Below, one piece after another: positions 19,197 to 28,445 of a stretch of 64,000 nucleotides of DNA (positions are counted from its first letter, which is position 1; every line of letters begins with the position of its first letter). The notes under the pieces are model-generated. The model saw only the letters and a program-made list of their open reading frames with translations. It did no database searches and had not been told where the DNA came from. The translations under genes were made by a program, and so were the position numbers. The stretch is from Bacillus sp. cl95 (lineage in GTDB: Bacteria; Bacillota; Bacilli; Bacillales; Cytobacillaceae), in assembly GCF_900115925.1 (NCBI RefSeq), contig NZ_FOYF01000004.1, positions 1-64,000 on the forward strand. The letters run 5' to 3'.

Positions 19197-19345
19197 AGAA
19201 AAGCGCAAGCGCCCTGTTCAGCCCCGACAGGCATAAGACGAAGCGCGTAGGAAATCCTATTTCTGGAGCGATTTGGCTTATGACCAAGGTTGTTTGGGCT
19301 TTAGGAAACAACCCCGAGGGGCTGGGCGCTGAAGCTAGACAGTAG
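19197..19345. repeat. Bacillaceae 150-bp repeat, copy 2
   Basis: Begins AGAAAAGCGCAAGCGCC and ends GCTGAAGCTAGACAGTAG. The outer segments CAGCCCCGA and CGAGGGGCTG are complementary, and GGTTGTTT pairs with AAACAACC. Same orientation as copy 1, 1.7 kb away. It lies in the sspE-fabL intergenic region. The rest of that region (19346-19527) shows no gene. Confidence 0.85.
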
Positions 19346-19527
19346 TCTCCGTAAAATTCTTAAACTTTCTTATATAGCGAAAAAGGCAACAACACGTATG
19401 GATACATATTTCGTACTCTTCCTCAATATGAAATTCTACACGCTAAAGTCCTACTGGTTTCAGTATAGAAAAGCCCTACAGCCGACTTTTTCATATTCCA
19501 ATAACAACAAAGTTTACGAAAAGAGCC

Positions 19528-20340
<813 letters not shown>

Positions 20341-20390
20341 TTAACAATCGAACAATAACGTTTAGCAATCATACGAAAGGTGGAATTTTA

Positions 20391-20615
20391 ATGTACGTCG
20401 GACGCGACATGACGGAATTATCGATGATATCAAAATCAGATTGGAAAGACAGCGAACTCTCATTTTTTCATCATTCTTTACAACAAATGACTCCTTACCT
20501 AAATAGTGAAGGTCAATCTATTCACACCGAAATCATTAAGGAAATTGAACAACGAGGCGGCTTGCAACGCCATGAAGCCGATTACACACATGGTACTAGG
20601 ATTAGTTATGATTAA
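20391..20615 (+). CDS. yfhS: YfhS-like small protein
   Basis: A 74-aa soluble protein starting MYVGRDMTELSM. No domain recognised. Position between fabL and mutY is that of B. subtilis yfhS. Function unknown. A strong terminator follows, shared with mutY. Confidence 0.78.
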   Translation: MYVGRDMTELSMISKSDWKDSELSFFHHSLQQMTPYLNSEGQSIHTEIIKEIEQRGGLQRHEADYTHGTRISYD

Positions 20616-20627
20616 TTTCCCGATAAA

Positions 20628-20656
20628 AAACAGGAGCGCAAAAGGCGTTCCTGTTT
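20628..20656. terminator. Bidirectional terminator between yfhS and mutY
   Basis: AAACAGGAgCGC-aaaag-GCGtTCCTGTTT is a stem with A/T flanks on both sides, between convergent genes. Confidence 0.85.
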
Positions 20657-21746
20657 ATGTGAATGCAAGCTTCCTCATTTTTTGATGCGATACGGGGAAT
20701 GCAAAATGTTCTATTTCATCTTGCGCCACCAACTTTAAGTTACTGCTCTCTTCTACGGTTGATAAAATTTTCCCGGTGTAAACACGGATATTCCATTTTA
20801 GATGGGTAAAAACATGCTCAATTTGCCCAATCATTTCTTGTGGCTCAATCATTATTTGATAAGTATCTTCCATAAATTTCATAAGTTGAACTTTATCCGG
20901 TTCGATTGGAAGATGGATTTCCAAGTTAGGAAACTCCCATAGGTTTGCAAGAAGCCCTTCACTAGGCCGTTTGTGAATTAATATTCTTCCCTCTGCATCC
21001 ATCAATATTGCGGCTACCAATTGTACATCGCGCTGCTTTGACTTTTTTGTTTTCACAGGCAATTCATTTTGGTTTCCATCATGAAAGGCCTGGCAATGCT
21101 CACGAACAGGACACAACAAGCATGATGGTGAAGTAGGTGTGCAAATTAGTGCCCCAAGTTCCATTAAAGCTTGATTAAAATAAGATGGATTTTCATGAGA
21201 AATTAGCTTTCTTACAGCTTCTTCAAAGATTTTGCGCGTAGAAGGCTTGGCTATATCCTCCCATATTGAAAGGATTCGTGATAGTACCCTCATAACATTG
21301 CCATCTACTGCAGGTTCAGGAATACCGTATGCAATACTCAAAATTGCACCTGCCGTATAAGGACCTACTCCCTTTAGAGATGAGATTCCTTTTGGGGTAT
21401 TTGGGACTTTTCCTTGATACTTTTCATTCACTTCACGGACAGCAGATTGAAGATTTCTTACACGAGAATAATAACCTAGTCCTTCCCATGCTTTTAGTAC
21501 CTTATCTTCATCCGCAATTGCCAAATCGGCTACAGTCGGAAATTGCTCAACGAAGCGATTAAAATATGGGATGACCGTATCAACTCTTGTTTGCTGCAAC
21601 ATGATTTCTGATACCCATACTTTATAAGGATCTCGATCTTTTCTCCAGGGTAAATCACGTTGTTCCTCAGTAAACCAAGAAATTAAATCTTCTTGATAGG
21701 CTTTAATATCCATCTTCTCTAAATTTTCCAAATGATTTATTGTCAA
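20655..21746 (-). CDS. mutY: A/G-specific adenine DNA glycosylase MutY
   Basis: A 363-aa base-excision repair enzyme removing A paired with 8-oxoG. The HhH-GPD domain includes catalytic Glu47 (SEIMLQQT), the hairpin [11 protein letters not shown] and Asp148 (PAVDGN). The 4Fe-4S cluster ligands are C202, C209, C212 and C218 (Cx6Cx2Cx5C). A NUDIX-like 8-oxoG recognition domain follows from about 235. The start is probably TTG at 21746, with GGAGG 7 nt upstream; an in-frame ATG lies 11 codons later. Confidence 0.97.
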   Translation of the reverse strand: MTINHLENLEKMDIKAYQEDLISWFTEEQRDLPWRKDRDPYKVWVSEIMLQQTRVDTVIPYFNRFVEQFPTVADLAIADEDKVLKAWEGLGYYSRVRNLQSAVREVNEKYQGKVPNTPKGISSLKGVGPYTAGAILSIAYGIPEPAVDGNVMRVLSRILSIWEDIAKPSTRKIFEEAVRKLISHENPSYFNQALMELGALICTPTSPSCLLCPVREHCQAFHDGNQNELPVKTKKSKQRDVQLVAAILMDAEGRILIHKRPSEGLLANLWEFPNLEIHLPIEPDKVQLMKFMEDTYQIMIEPQEMIGQIEHVFTHLKWNIRVYTGKILSTVEESSNLKLVAQDEIEHFAFPVSHQKMRKLAFT

Positions 21747-21814
21747 TTTTCATCCTCCAAGGTGTTAAACAATGCTCAAAGTTGGGAATATAATAGTAAC
21801 GCCCTTTTGAAAGG

Positions 21815-22252
21815 CTAAAAAGTAGATGCTGTTTTTTTGATTGCAAAGCACTCTATTTCTTTTAGCCCGCCTTCTATTAGGCAGTCAAGATTTCCAAACA
21901 CTCTATGCGATTTAGATTGCCTCATTTTTTTTAAGGAAAAATAATGGGCTTCTGTCGGTAGACGAAATGATTCGACTATTTCATACGGATTGGTTGTGGA
22001 TTGACGACATTGAATATTTTTGGCTCCAAATTCCTTCAACTTTTTTAAAGTGTAAGGCAATTCTTGTTTGTAATGATGGAACATCGTCTTTTTTATTTCA
22101 TATTGAAAAAAAACTTGAAATTGGTTTTCCACATTTGCAACTCCTTTACCGTAAAACATTTTATGCGTATTTGACAAGTCATTTGTGACGCCTTGTTCCC
22201 AATATCGGTGAACAAATTTTGGCTGAAAAGGAGGACACTTCCTTTTGGACAC
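21815..22252 (-). CDS. Hypothetical protein between mutY and yfhP
   Basis: Up to 145 aa, basic, soluble, no recognised domain. Start is uncertain. The longest frame uses GTG at 22252 with no Shine-Dalgarno and overlaps the yfhP start. An in-frame GTG at 22135 has AAAGGAG 8 nt upstream and would give 106 aa, freeing the divergent promoter region. No function proposed; the frame is open and lies alone, so I accept it as a gene with moderate confidence. Confidence 0.55.
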   Translation of the reverse strand: MSKRKCPPFQPKFVHRYWEQGVTNDLSNTHKMFYGKGVANVENQFQVFFQYEIKKTMFHHYKQELPYTLKKLKEFGAKNIQCRQSTTNPYEIVESFRLPTEAHYFSLKKMRQSKSHRVFGNLDCLIEGGLKEIECFAIKKTASTF

Positions 22253-23225
22253 TGGAACTCACGTTGTCATGGGTTTAGCATTAGGCGGTTTGGCCACATT
22301 GGATCCTGTTGTAGCAGAAAGTTCTGTAACAGCAAGTAGTGTTCTGATTGGTACAATTGTAGGATCGCAAATCCCTGACATAGATACAGTTTTAAAGTTA
22401 AAAAGTAATGCCGTTTATATACGTAATCATCGAGGTGTAACCCATTCTATACCAGCCGTTTTATTATGGCCGCTCATTATTATTGCCGTCGTCTATCCAT
22501 TTTTTCCTACAGCCAATCTATTACACCTATGGATTTGGACATTTGTGGCCGTTTTCCTTCATGTTTTCGTCGACATTTTTAATGCATATGGAACACAAGC
22601 GCTAAGGCCTTTTTCGTCGAAGTGGGTCGCTTTAGGAGTAATTAACACCTTTGATCCATTCATTTTTGCCATTCACGTGATTGGTTTATTTATTTGGGCC
22701 ACTGGTGTTCACCCTGGATACACTTTTATTGCTATTTACGCTATTATTGTGGCCTATTATGTCGTTCGCTTTATAGCCAAGATGAGGGTTCACCGTGAAG
22801 TAAGAAAAATGATACCTGATGCAACTGAAATTATCATTGCTCCGACCATGAAGTTTCATATTTGGCGAATTGCCGTCATGTCAGAAAAACAATTTTTTGT
22901 GGGGCGTGCCGAAAAGAACAAAGTAATGATTTTGGATCAATTTAATCGAGTGGCGGTGCCAAAAACAGCGGTTATAGAGGCTGCCAAGAAAGATAAAAAC
23001 CTGTCTGCTTTTTTATCCTTCTCACCTGTATATCGGTGGGAGGTAGATGAATTTGATGAGCATTTCGAAGTAAGATTTATCGACCTGCGCTACCGAAGCA
23101 ATGGATATTATCCATTCGTGGCAGTCGTGAAGCTAAATAGGGAATTGGAGATCATCAATTCATATACAGGCTGGATTTTTAGTGAAGAAAAGTTAAGAAA
23201 GAAATTAGATATCCTACCAAGTTAA
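22245..23225 (+). CDS. yfhP: YfhP-like membrane-bound metal-dependent hydrolase
   Basis: A 326-aa protein of the YdjM/DUF457 group. An N-terminal membrane domain of about 180 aa carries the histidine/aspartate pattern of the family (TGTH, PDID, HRGVTHS and HVFVDIF). A soluble C-terminal part of about 140 aa follows. B. subtilis YfhP sits at the same place. The substrate is unknown; the hydrolase label comes from the family. The start is TTG with GGAGG 10 nt upstream. Divergent from the hypothetical gene, followed by a palindromic terminator. Confidence 0.85.
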   Translation: MDTGTHVVMGLALGGLATLDPVVAESSVTASSVLIGTIVGSQIPDIDTVLKLKSNAVYIRNHRGVTHSIPAVLLWPLIIIAVVYPFFPTANLLHLWIWTFVAVFLHVFVDIFNAYGTQALRPFSSKWVALGVINTFDPFIFAIHVIGLFIWATGVHPGYTFIAIYAIIVAYYVVRFIAKMRVHREVRKMIPDATEIIIAPTMKFHIWRIAVMSEKQFFVGRAEKNKVMILDQFNRVAVPKTAVIEAAKKDKNLSAFLSFSPVYRWEVDEFDEHFEVRFIDLRYRSNGYYPFVAVVKLNRELEIINSYTGWIFSEEKLRKKLDILPS

Positions 23226-23251
23226 AAGCGGTGACATGTGTCACCGCTTTT
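23224..23251. terminator. Bidirectional terminator between yfhP and yfhJ
   Basis: AAAAGCGGTGACA-tg-TGTCACCGCTTTT is a perfect 13-bp palindrome between convergent genes. Confidence 0.9.
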
Positions 23252-23519
23252 AATTTAATGTATTCTTATCCTGATCAAGATATTGTTTGTATTTAGGATT
23301 TTTCGCCGCAAATTCATGAAGTTTTTCTCCATAGCTTTCAATCCATTCCCTTACAATCTTCTCTGTCATTTCACTTCCTTTGTATGACCTGCCCGCCTTT
23401 GCGTAAGTCGTTTCAAAATCGTCCCAAAGCAGCTCCACCCAAGTCCTTGCCTGATTGTAGGATAGCTTATCATTCTTTTCTAACAAGAGATTCGCAAGTT
23501 TTTCATGATATTCATGCAT
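23250..23519 (-). CDS. yfhJ: YfhJ/WVELL-motif small protein
   Basis: An 89-aa soluble helical protein containing the family-naming WVELLWDDFE motif. The ATG at 23519 follows GGAGGAG-atctta; a TTG-started extension of five codons overlaps that Shine-Dalgarno and is unlikely. Synteny with B. subtilis yfhJ beside sspK. Function unknown. Confidence 0.85.
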   Translation of the reverse strand: MHEYHEKLANLLLEKNDKLSYNQARTWVELLWDDFETTYAKAGRSYKGSEMTEKIVREWIESYGEKLHEFAAKNPKYKQYLDQDKNTLN

Positions 23520-23654
23520 TAAGATCTCCTCCAATATTTAGCGATTGTTTTTTTCATACAAGCCCTCGATTAGTCAAATACTATACTTACGTGGATAGCA
23601 CTGATGACGCTTTGCTTTTCACGCTTCTCAAACCTTACACAGGAGGTTATTCGT

Positions 23655-23828
23655 ATGAGAAATAACGCAACTAATTTCCCAAATCAGAACAACAACAAGT
23701 TTGAGGGAGAACCTCGTGCTAAAGCGGAATACGCGTCAAAACGCGCAAATGGGACAATCAACACCCATCCGCAAGAAAGAATGCATGCTTCATCCAATCG
23801 AGATGTGGATACAAACGAATTATTCTAG
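23655..23828 (+). CDS. sspK: Small acid-soluble spore protein K
   Basis: A 57-aa hydrophilic Asn/Ala/Arg-rich spore protein. It keeps the [18 protein letters not shown] and INTHPQERM segments of SspK (B. subtilis about 50 aa), with a short extra C-terminal tail. AGGAGG precedes the ATG by 8 nt. A longer upstream frame has no ribosome site. A hairpin with T run follows (about 23858-23890). Probably transcribed in the forespore. Confidence 0.9.
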   Translation: MRNNATNFPNQNNNKFEGEPRAKAEYASKRANGTINTHPQERMHASSNRDVDTNELF

Positions 23829-23883
23829 AAGGATCATTTAGAGTATAATTGTCCCAATGAAGTCAGAGAATCTCGCTCTGGCT

Positions 23884-24207
23884 TTATTCTTTTAGCTTTA
23901 ACATAGAAATAGGCAAGGCATCTTCCTGTTCAGGGCTGTTTACACGTTGGCCCCACGCAAAAATACCGTTAAGATAGTCGATTTTAAAATAAGATCCTGG
24001 ATCTCCTTCAATTTCATATGTTTCGCCTGGAATAAAGATTTCAGGGTTCAAAAGATACGCTTTTGCCATTACTGCTTTTCGTTCTAGTACGGCGAATTCA
24101 TTGACCATCCCCATTTGCTCAGCCTTTCTTGCTTTTTCATGAAGTTGGGCTATTTCCTGTTTAAGTTCATACTCGCTCATTTCACTATATCTTTTTTCTT
24201 GATTCAT
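23884..24207 (-). CDS. yfhH: YfhH family (DUF1811) protein
   Basis: A 107-aa soluble protein. It has an N-terminal helical pair (about 1-50) and a C-terminal beta-rich part with GETYEIEGDPGSYFKIDYL, which resembles an SH3-like barrel. Family DUF1811, position as in B. subtilis next to sspK and recX. The start ATG at 24207 is 9 nt from AAAGGTG. Function unknown. Confidence 0.85.
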   Translation of the reverse strand: MNQEKRYSEMSEYELKQEIAQLHEKARKAEQMGMVNEFAVLERKAVMAKAYLLNPEIFIPGETYEIEGDPGSYFKIDYLNGIFAWGQRVNSPEQEDALPISMLKLKE

Positions 24208-24311
24208 GAATGATTTCACCTTTCTTAGATGTTCTAATAACGTTCACTTTCCTCTAGTATAGGCAATCCTGTATGATTAGAAAAGTAAAAGCAATGAAGA
24301 AAGGAACTCAA

Positions 24312-24992
24312 ATGATGAAAACAATGATTATTACCGGTGGAGGCTCCGGTCTTGGTAAAGAGATTGCTTTTTTACTTGCTAAACAGGACTACCATGTTCT
24401 CTTGACCGGCAGAAATCTTGAAAAATTAAGTGCTACGCAAAAAGATATCGAAAACTTTGGCGGAAAGGCAGATGTAAGTCAGCTCGATGTGACAGATCCT
24501 CAAAATGTACAGTCTCTACTGGCATCCGCAAGCAGTCTCTATGATATCCAAGGGATTGTTAATAACGCCGGTGTTGGCTACTTTGGTCCGTTCACAGATA
24601 TAGCTAATAATCAAATTACAAACATGATCGAAACCAATGTTTTAGGAACCATCTATACAACAAAAGCTATCCTTCCTTTTTTAACTTCAAAAGGGAGAGG
24701 ACATATCATCAATATCATTTCAACGGCTGGTTTACGGGGAAAAGTGAATGAAGCGGTCTATGTTGCGAGTAAATTTGCGGTGAGAGGCTTTACAGAAAGC
24801 TTGCAAAAAGAGTACGAAAATACAGGCATCCATTTTACATCTGTGTACATGGGTGGCATGGACACACCTTTTTGGGAAAACAGTGATCATATTGCAGATC
24901 CTTCAAGATTACGTGCTCCTTGCGAAATTGCAGAAATAATCATAAACAATTTGGAAAAGCACGAGATTATCATTGAAAATAAAAAATCATGA
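24312..24992 (+). CDS. SDR family oxidoreductase
   Basis: A 226-aa short-chain dehydrogenase. The cofactor motif TGGGSGLG is near residue 9, NNAG near 85, and the catalytic Ser with Tyr-xxx-Lys in YVASK near 150. The TGR segment after the second strand suggests NADP(H) preference. Substrate unknown. Two ATGs are adjacent at the start, the first 7 nt from AAAGGA. The stop codon is inside a strong shared terminator. It lies between yfhH and recX, where B. subtilis has a different arrangement. Confidence 0.88.
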   Translation: MMKTMIITGGGSGLGKEIAFLLAKQDYHVLLTGRNLEKLSATQKDIENFGGKADVSQLDVTDPQNVQSLLASASSLYDIQGIVNNAGVGYFGPFTDIANNQITNMIETNVLGTIYTTKAILPFLTSKGRGHIINIISTAGLRGKVNEAVYVASKFAVRGFTESLQKEYENTGIHFTSVYMGGMDTPFWENSDHIADPSRLRAPCEIAEIIINNLEKHEIIIENKKS

Positions 24993-25016
24993 CATCTTTC
25001 ATGTCATGATTTTTTA
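24981..25016. terminator. Bidirectional terminator between SDR gene and recX
   Basis: AAAAAATCATGACAT-ctttc-ATGTCATGATTTTTT is a perfect 15-bp stem with T tracts in both directions. Confidence 0.92.
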
Positions 25017-25820
25017 TTTTTCTTTTTCCTCGATGAATTTTTCGATTACATCCAAATTAAAACCTTTTCTAAAAAGAAATTGCTTCATTTTTTGCTCATA
25101 CTCGAATCCACTTAAGCTTTCGAACTTACGATGTGCCTTCTCTCCTTGGAATCTGACTGCATCCATTTCGTGCTCATCATCTCCTTTAAATTCTACCTCT
25201 TCCATGGCGATTGAAATGATATCAAAAGGATAACCTTTACGCACGAGCATTTGCTCAAGTTTTTGCTTCAGAATCCTTTCAGAATCCTTTTGATGTTTCT
25301 TAATGCCCTTTTCACATAATTTAACTGCTTTACTCACTTGCAAGTCAGTCTTAAATTCCTTAAGAGATAACTGAATAAGTGTTTCAGAAATGCCTTTTTC
25401 CTTTAACTCGTTTCGAATGACATTAATACCTTTATCCGTTGTATTGATTTGAGTTCTCACAAATGCGATGGCAAACTGTTCGTCATCCAAATATTTTTGT
25501 TCAGTTAGTTTGTGTATTACCTCATCTATAGCAGATGGTTCCATGTCCTTTTGTTTCAAATAATCCCGTACTTCTTTTTCGGAACGCATTCTCATGGAGA
25601 GATAATGAATGGAAAGATTATATGATTTCCTTATATCATCAGCATAGGCGATTTCAGTTAGTGCTAACTGATCTACTTCCATCCCCTTTTTCAACCCATA
25701 TTTTATCAGAACTGATTCATCTACACTAAATGCGTATTCTTCTCCACGTCCTGAATCCATAAAAATATTATAACGATCTTTATTTTTTTGCTGTATGGAA
25801 ATCTTCGTAATGATAGCCAT
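25014..25820 (-). CDS. recX: RecA regulator RecX
   Basis: A 268-aa all-helical, charged protein that modulates RecA filaments. Family segments seen are MRSEKEVRDYLKQK, KYLDDEQFAIAFV and KLEQMLVRKGYPFDII, the tandem three-helix repeats of RecX; Bacillus RecX is of this longer type. GAGGTG-aaacgg precedes the ATG. The position next to yfhF and yfhH agrees with B. subtilis recX (yfhG). Confidence 0.93.
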   Translation of the reverse strand: MAIITKISIQQKNKDRYNIFMDSGRGEEYAFSVDESVLIKYGLKKGMEVDQLALTEIAYADDIRKSYNLSIHYLSMRMRSEKEVRDYLKQKDMEPSAIDEVIHKLTEQKYLDDEQFAIAFVRTQINTTDKGINVIRNELKEKGISETLIQLSLKEFKTDLQVSKAVKLCEKGIKKHQKDSERILKQKLEQMLVRKGYPFDIISIAMEEVEFKGDDEHEMDAVRFQGEKAHRKFESLSGFEYEQKMKQFLFRKGFNLDVIEKFIEEKEK

Positions 25821-25918
25821 CCGTTTCACCTCGTTATTAATTTAACACATTCAAAGGGGGTTTTTCTTTTGGTACGGTGTAAAATAAAAAGAAAAGAATG
25901 GAAAGAGGAGGACAGAGG

Positions 25919-26821
25919 ATGAAAATAGCGATTGCAGGAGGTACGGGGTTTGTTGGAAGGGCTCTTACTGAAGAGTTGTTAAATAAGGGTCATGAAGTTT
26001 TTGTCTTAACAAGAACTGTAAAAAAAACCTCTCAAGAAATGCTCCATTATGTTCAATGGCTCTCTTCACAATCGATGCCGGAGAAAGACTTGGATGGACT
26101 TGATGCTTTTATCAATCTGGCAGGAGAATCCATAAATAGCGGTAGATGGACAGAGAGTCGTAAGGAACGAATCCTAAAAAGCCGACTTGAGGCAACACAG
26201 GAAGCTCTTCGGATTATAGATAGGCTAAATCATAAACCTTCCGTGTTAATAAATGCTAGTGCAATCGGTATATATGGTACTTCTCTGTCTAAAACCTTTA
26301 CTGAAAATGACATTTCATATGGGCAAGATTTCTTGGCAAGCACTGTGGCTGCATGGGAATCCTCGGCACTTGAAGCAAAACATCATGGTGTTAGAGTGGT
26401 TTTGTGTCGATTTGGAATCATCTTAGATAGTACGGAAGGAGCTTTACCTAGAATTGCTCTTCCTTATAGATTATTTGCCGGAGGTACTGTAGGAAATGGA
26501 CAACAATGGCTATCGTGGATTCATCTTAAAGATGTCCTTCGTGGCATCCAATATGCCATAGAGAAAAATGAATTACATGGGCCTGTAAATTTCACAGCCC
26601 CTCAACCAGTTCGGATGAAGGAATTTGGCAGAATTCTAGGAAAGGTTCTAAACCGTCCTCACTGGATACCTGCCCCAGGATTCGCTCTTAAATTACTGCT
26701 TGGAGAGATGAGTTTATTGGTATTGGAAGGACAAGAAGTGCTGCCTGAAAAACTGCTCCTTCATGACTTTCGATTTGAATATCCAACTCTTCCTCCAGCA
26801 CTAAAAAATATTTTTTCTTAA
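25919..26821 (+). CDS. yfhF: TIGR01777-type epimerase with DUF1731 (YfhF)
   Basis: A 300-aa NAD(P)-dependent extended-SDR protein. The N-terminal glycine motif is GGTGFVG, then NLAGESI; SAIGIYG with the Tyr of the active site is near residue 125. The C-terminal DUF1731 segment (about 245-295) has HWIPAPGFALKLLLGEM and VLPEKLL. The family is also called SulA-like cell division homologue in some annotations, without evidence here. AGGAGG lies 7 nt before the ATG. Divergent from recX. Confidence 0.9.
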   Translation: MKIAIAGGTGFVGRALTEELLNKGHEVFVLTRTVKKTSQEMLHYVQWLSSQSMPEKDLDGLDAFINLAGESINSGRWTESRKERILKSRLEATQEALRIIDRLNHKPSVLINASAIGIYGTSLSKTFTENDISYGQDFLASTVAAWESSALEAKHHGVRVVLCRFGIILDSTEGALPRIALPYRLFAGGTVGNGQQWLSWIHLKDVLRGIQYAIEKNELHGPVNFTAPQPVRMKEFGRILGKVLNRPHWIPAPGFALKLLLGEMSLLVLEGQEVLPEKLLLHDFRFEYPTLPPALKNIFS

Positions 26822-26897
26822 AATCGTATCAATCCTTTTCTGTAAGGTAAAAATGGACTATGAAAGAAATCTATTTCCAGAAGGGATGATTTTTACA

Positions 26898-27032
26898 ATG
26901 GAAAAGAAGAAAAAAGAAAAAACGAAAAGTACATTATCAAGCATGCAGGAAGTTTTGTATGCGCATGAATTTAGGAAAGCTGACCGTGCAGCAGGCTTTG
27001 GTACATCCGGGAAACGCGGCGGAAACATCTAA
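26898..27032 (+). CDS. yfhE: YfhE-like small protein
   Basis: A 44-aa basic protein: a lysine-rich start, then the segment QEVLYAHEFRKADRAAGFG that marks YfhE of Bacillus, then GKRGGNI. AAGGGATG lies about 10 nt upstream of the ATG. The neighbours yfhF before and yfhD after agree with B. subtilis. Function unknown. Confidence 0.8.
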   Translation: MEKKKKEKTKSTLSSMQEVLYAHEFRKADRAAGFGTSGKRGGNI

Positions 27033-27080
27033 ATATCAGGATATATTTCCAAGCATATCTGAGAGCGATTTGCAGAAAAT

Positions 27081-27114
27081 AAAAGTACGGATGACATCTG
27101 TTTTCCGTACTTTT
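27081..27114 (+). terminator. Terminator between yfhE and yfhD
   Basis: AAAAGTACGGA-tgacatctgtt-TTCCGTACTTTT forms an 11-bp stem with T tail. Confidence 0.85.
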
Positions 27115-27136
27115 ATCTTTGAAAGGGGTTTTTGCA

Positions 27137-27328
27137 GTGGGTCGTTCCAACAAGCACAAAGCTCGTGATAAGAATAAAGGGTCACTTCCACAAGTCCCTA
27201 AGAATTTAAAATCTGACGGACAAGACGTTGAATTTTCACGCGAGACGGCTGACCAAGGTGATTTAGAAGCCCTTGCACGTGCCAACGCTGCTAACCAGCG
27301 TGTGCAGCAAAAGCGTAGTAAAAAGTAA
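27137..27328 (+). CDS. yfhD: YfhD family protein
   Basis: A 63-aa hydrophilic protein starting (GTG) MGRSNKHKARDKNKG with SLPQVP, DVEFSRETAD and ALARANAANQRV. This is the YfhD family, with the same length as B. subtilis YfhD. GAAAGGGG lies 8 nt upstream of the GTG. It looks disordered and resembles small spore-associated proteins in composition, but no role is shown. A hairpin terminator follows. Confidence 0.85.
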   Translation: MGRSNKHKARDKNKGSLPQVPKNLKSDGQDVEFSRETADQGDLEALARANAANQRVQQKRSKK

Positions 27329-27337
27329 ACGTTAAAA

Positions 27338-27366
27338 GAAGCAGGGACGAGATCCCTGCTTCTTCT
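27338..27366 (+). terminator. Terminator after yfhD
   Basis: GAAGCAGGGA-cgaga-TCCCTGCTTC is a perfect 10-bp stem; T-rich on both sides, so it may also serve the convergent doxX gene. Confidence 0.85.
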
Positions 27367-27382
27367 CTTTGAATTTAAGTTA

Positions 27383-27886
27383 TTAATGAGTCACGTTATT
27401 TGGAGTAGTTGCGTTTTTGCCTTTAGCAAAGTAGTTTTTAACATAAGGAATTGCAAATCTGTCAACGCCCCAGTAATATGCCCCGCTACCTACGAATAAT
27501 AGAATGATTGCTATTGTATAAAGAGTTGGGTTTGTGCTTGTTGTACCTGCTAGTAAGAAGTTCAAGTTCATGAATGCACCGGCTATTAAAGCTGGAATTG
27601 TTGCCAATCCGATGATTAGACCTAATCCAACGAGGAATTCTCCCCATGGAATTAAGATATTAAATAACCCTGCGTTCGGAACTGCAAAATTCTCTAAGAA
27701 GGCTGCATACCATGTTTGTACTGCTGGGTGTTCCCCGGTCGCTTTAGCTATTGCTCCTTGTAAGAAACCACTCGCTTCGAAACCACCTGTGATCTTATGC
27801 CATCCAGCTTCAATCCATTGAATACCAAGCCATATTCTTAATACGGTCCATACCATAGCTGCTTGAGGAGTTTTCCACCATCTCAT
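27383..27886 (-). CDS. DoxX family membrane protein
   Basis: A 167-aa protein with four TM helices. DoxX-type features: an N-terminal VLRIWLGIQWIEAGWHKI helix, LIPWGEFLVGLGLIIGL, and GAFMNLNFLLAG. Homologues are linked to thiosulfate:quinone oxidoreductase DoxD or to redox stress complexes; the role here is open. AGGAG is directly adjacent to an upstream ATG, so the ATG at 27886, 9 nt away, is preferred. Divergent from the M20 peptidase gene across the DnaA-box region. Confidence 0.82.
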   Translation of the reverse strand: MRWWKTPQAAMVWTVLRIWLGIQWIEAGWHKITGGFEASGFLQGAIAKATGEHPAVQTWYAAFLENFAVPNAGLFNILIPWGEFLVGLGLIIGLATIPALIAGAFMNLNFLLAGTTSTNPTLYTIAIILLFVGSGAYYWGVDRFAIPYVKNYFAKGKNATTPNNVTH

Positions 27887-28172
27887 TACAATCATCTCCT
27901 AGTATTATTGTGAAGCTTTTCACAATTACATGTGGTACCTCACAGAAAAACAATTCTTTTTTAACAATCAGCCGGCTAGCGTTTCGTTTGAAGATGAGGT
28001 TTTTTCTATTTCCCTCTCTTCACTATCAATATACTCCTGAACCGTCAAAGTGACAACGGCTTTCACAGATTGTTAACATATCCAGATTGGAAATATGAAA
28101 ACAATGTGAACATTCAAAAATAATGGTATCAAGTTGCAGGAAAATAGTCCTCCTTCCCCTAACGTCGGAAAT

Positions 28173-28360
28173 TGTGGAAACTGTTTATAATGTGGACAAA
28201 TTTGTCGAATCGTTGTCGTATTAAGGTTTGTTGTATCATTGAATTGTGCATATCCTTCTGTGCATAACCCTCCTTTTACCTGTTGATAATGTGTATAAGT
28301 CTGTGGAATACTCTATTTTCAACGATTTACCTGTGGAAAACCTTTAACTTCTGTTGATAA
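28173..28360 (+). promoter_or_regulatory. Cluster of DnaA-box-like sequences
   Basis: Ten 9-mers resembling TGTGNATAA (reverse of TTATNCACA) lie on one strand. Exact: 28259 TGTGCATAA and 28290 TGTGTATAA. One mismatch: 28182, 28191, 28245, 28281, 28332, 28352. Two mismatches: 28173, 28302. Two pairs abut without a gap (28182/28191 and 28281/28290). The region separates divergent doxX and M20 genes and has no coding frame. This density suggests a DnaA-binding cluster away from oriC. Confidence 0.65.
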
Positions 28361-28445
28361 CGCTTTCTTTTCTCTTACAAAAAGGAAGGATATTTCGTCG
28401 AAATGAGGGAATAGATACATAGTCACATGATTGGAGGTTTAATAA

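Noticed and set aside
23880-28445. CRISPR array, prophage or defence island
   Set aside because: No regularly spaced repeats, integrase, transposase, phage or nuclease genes were seen here or elsewhere in the window.
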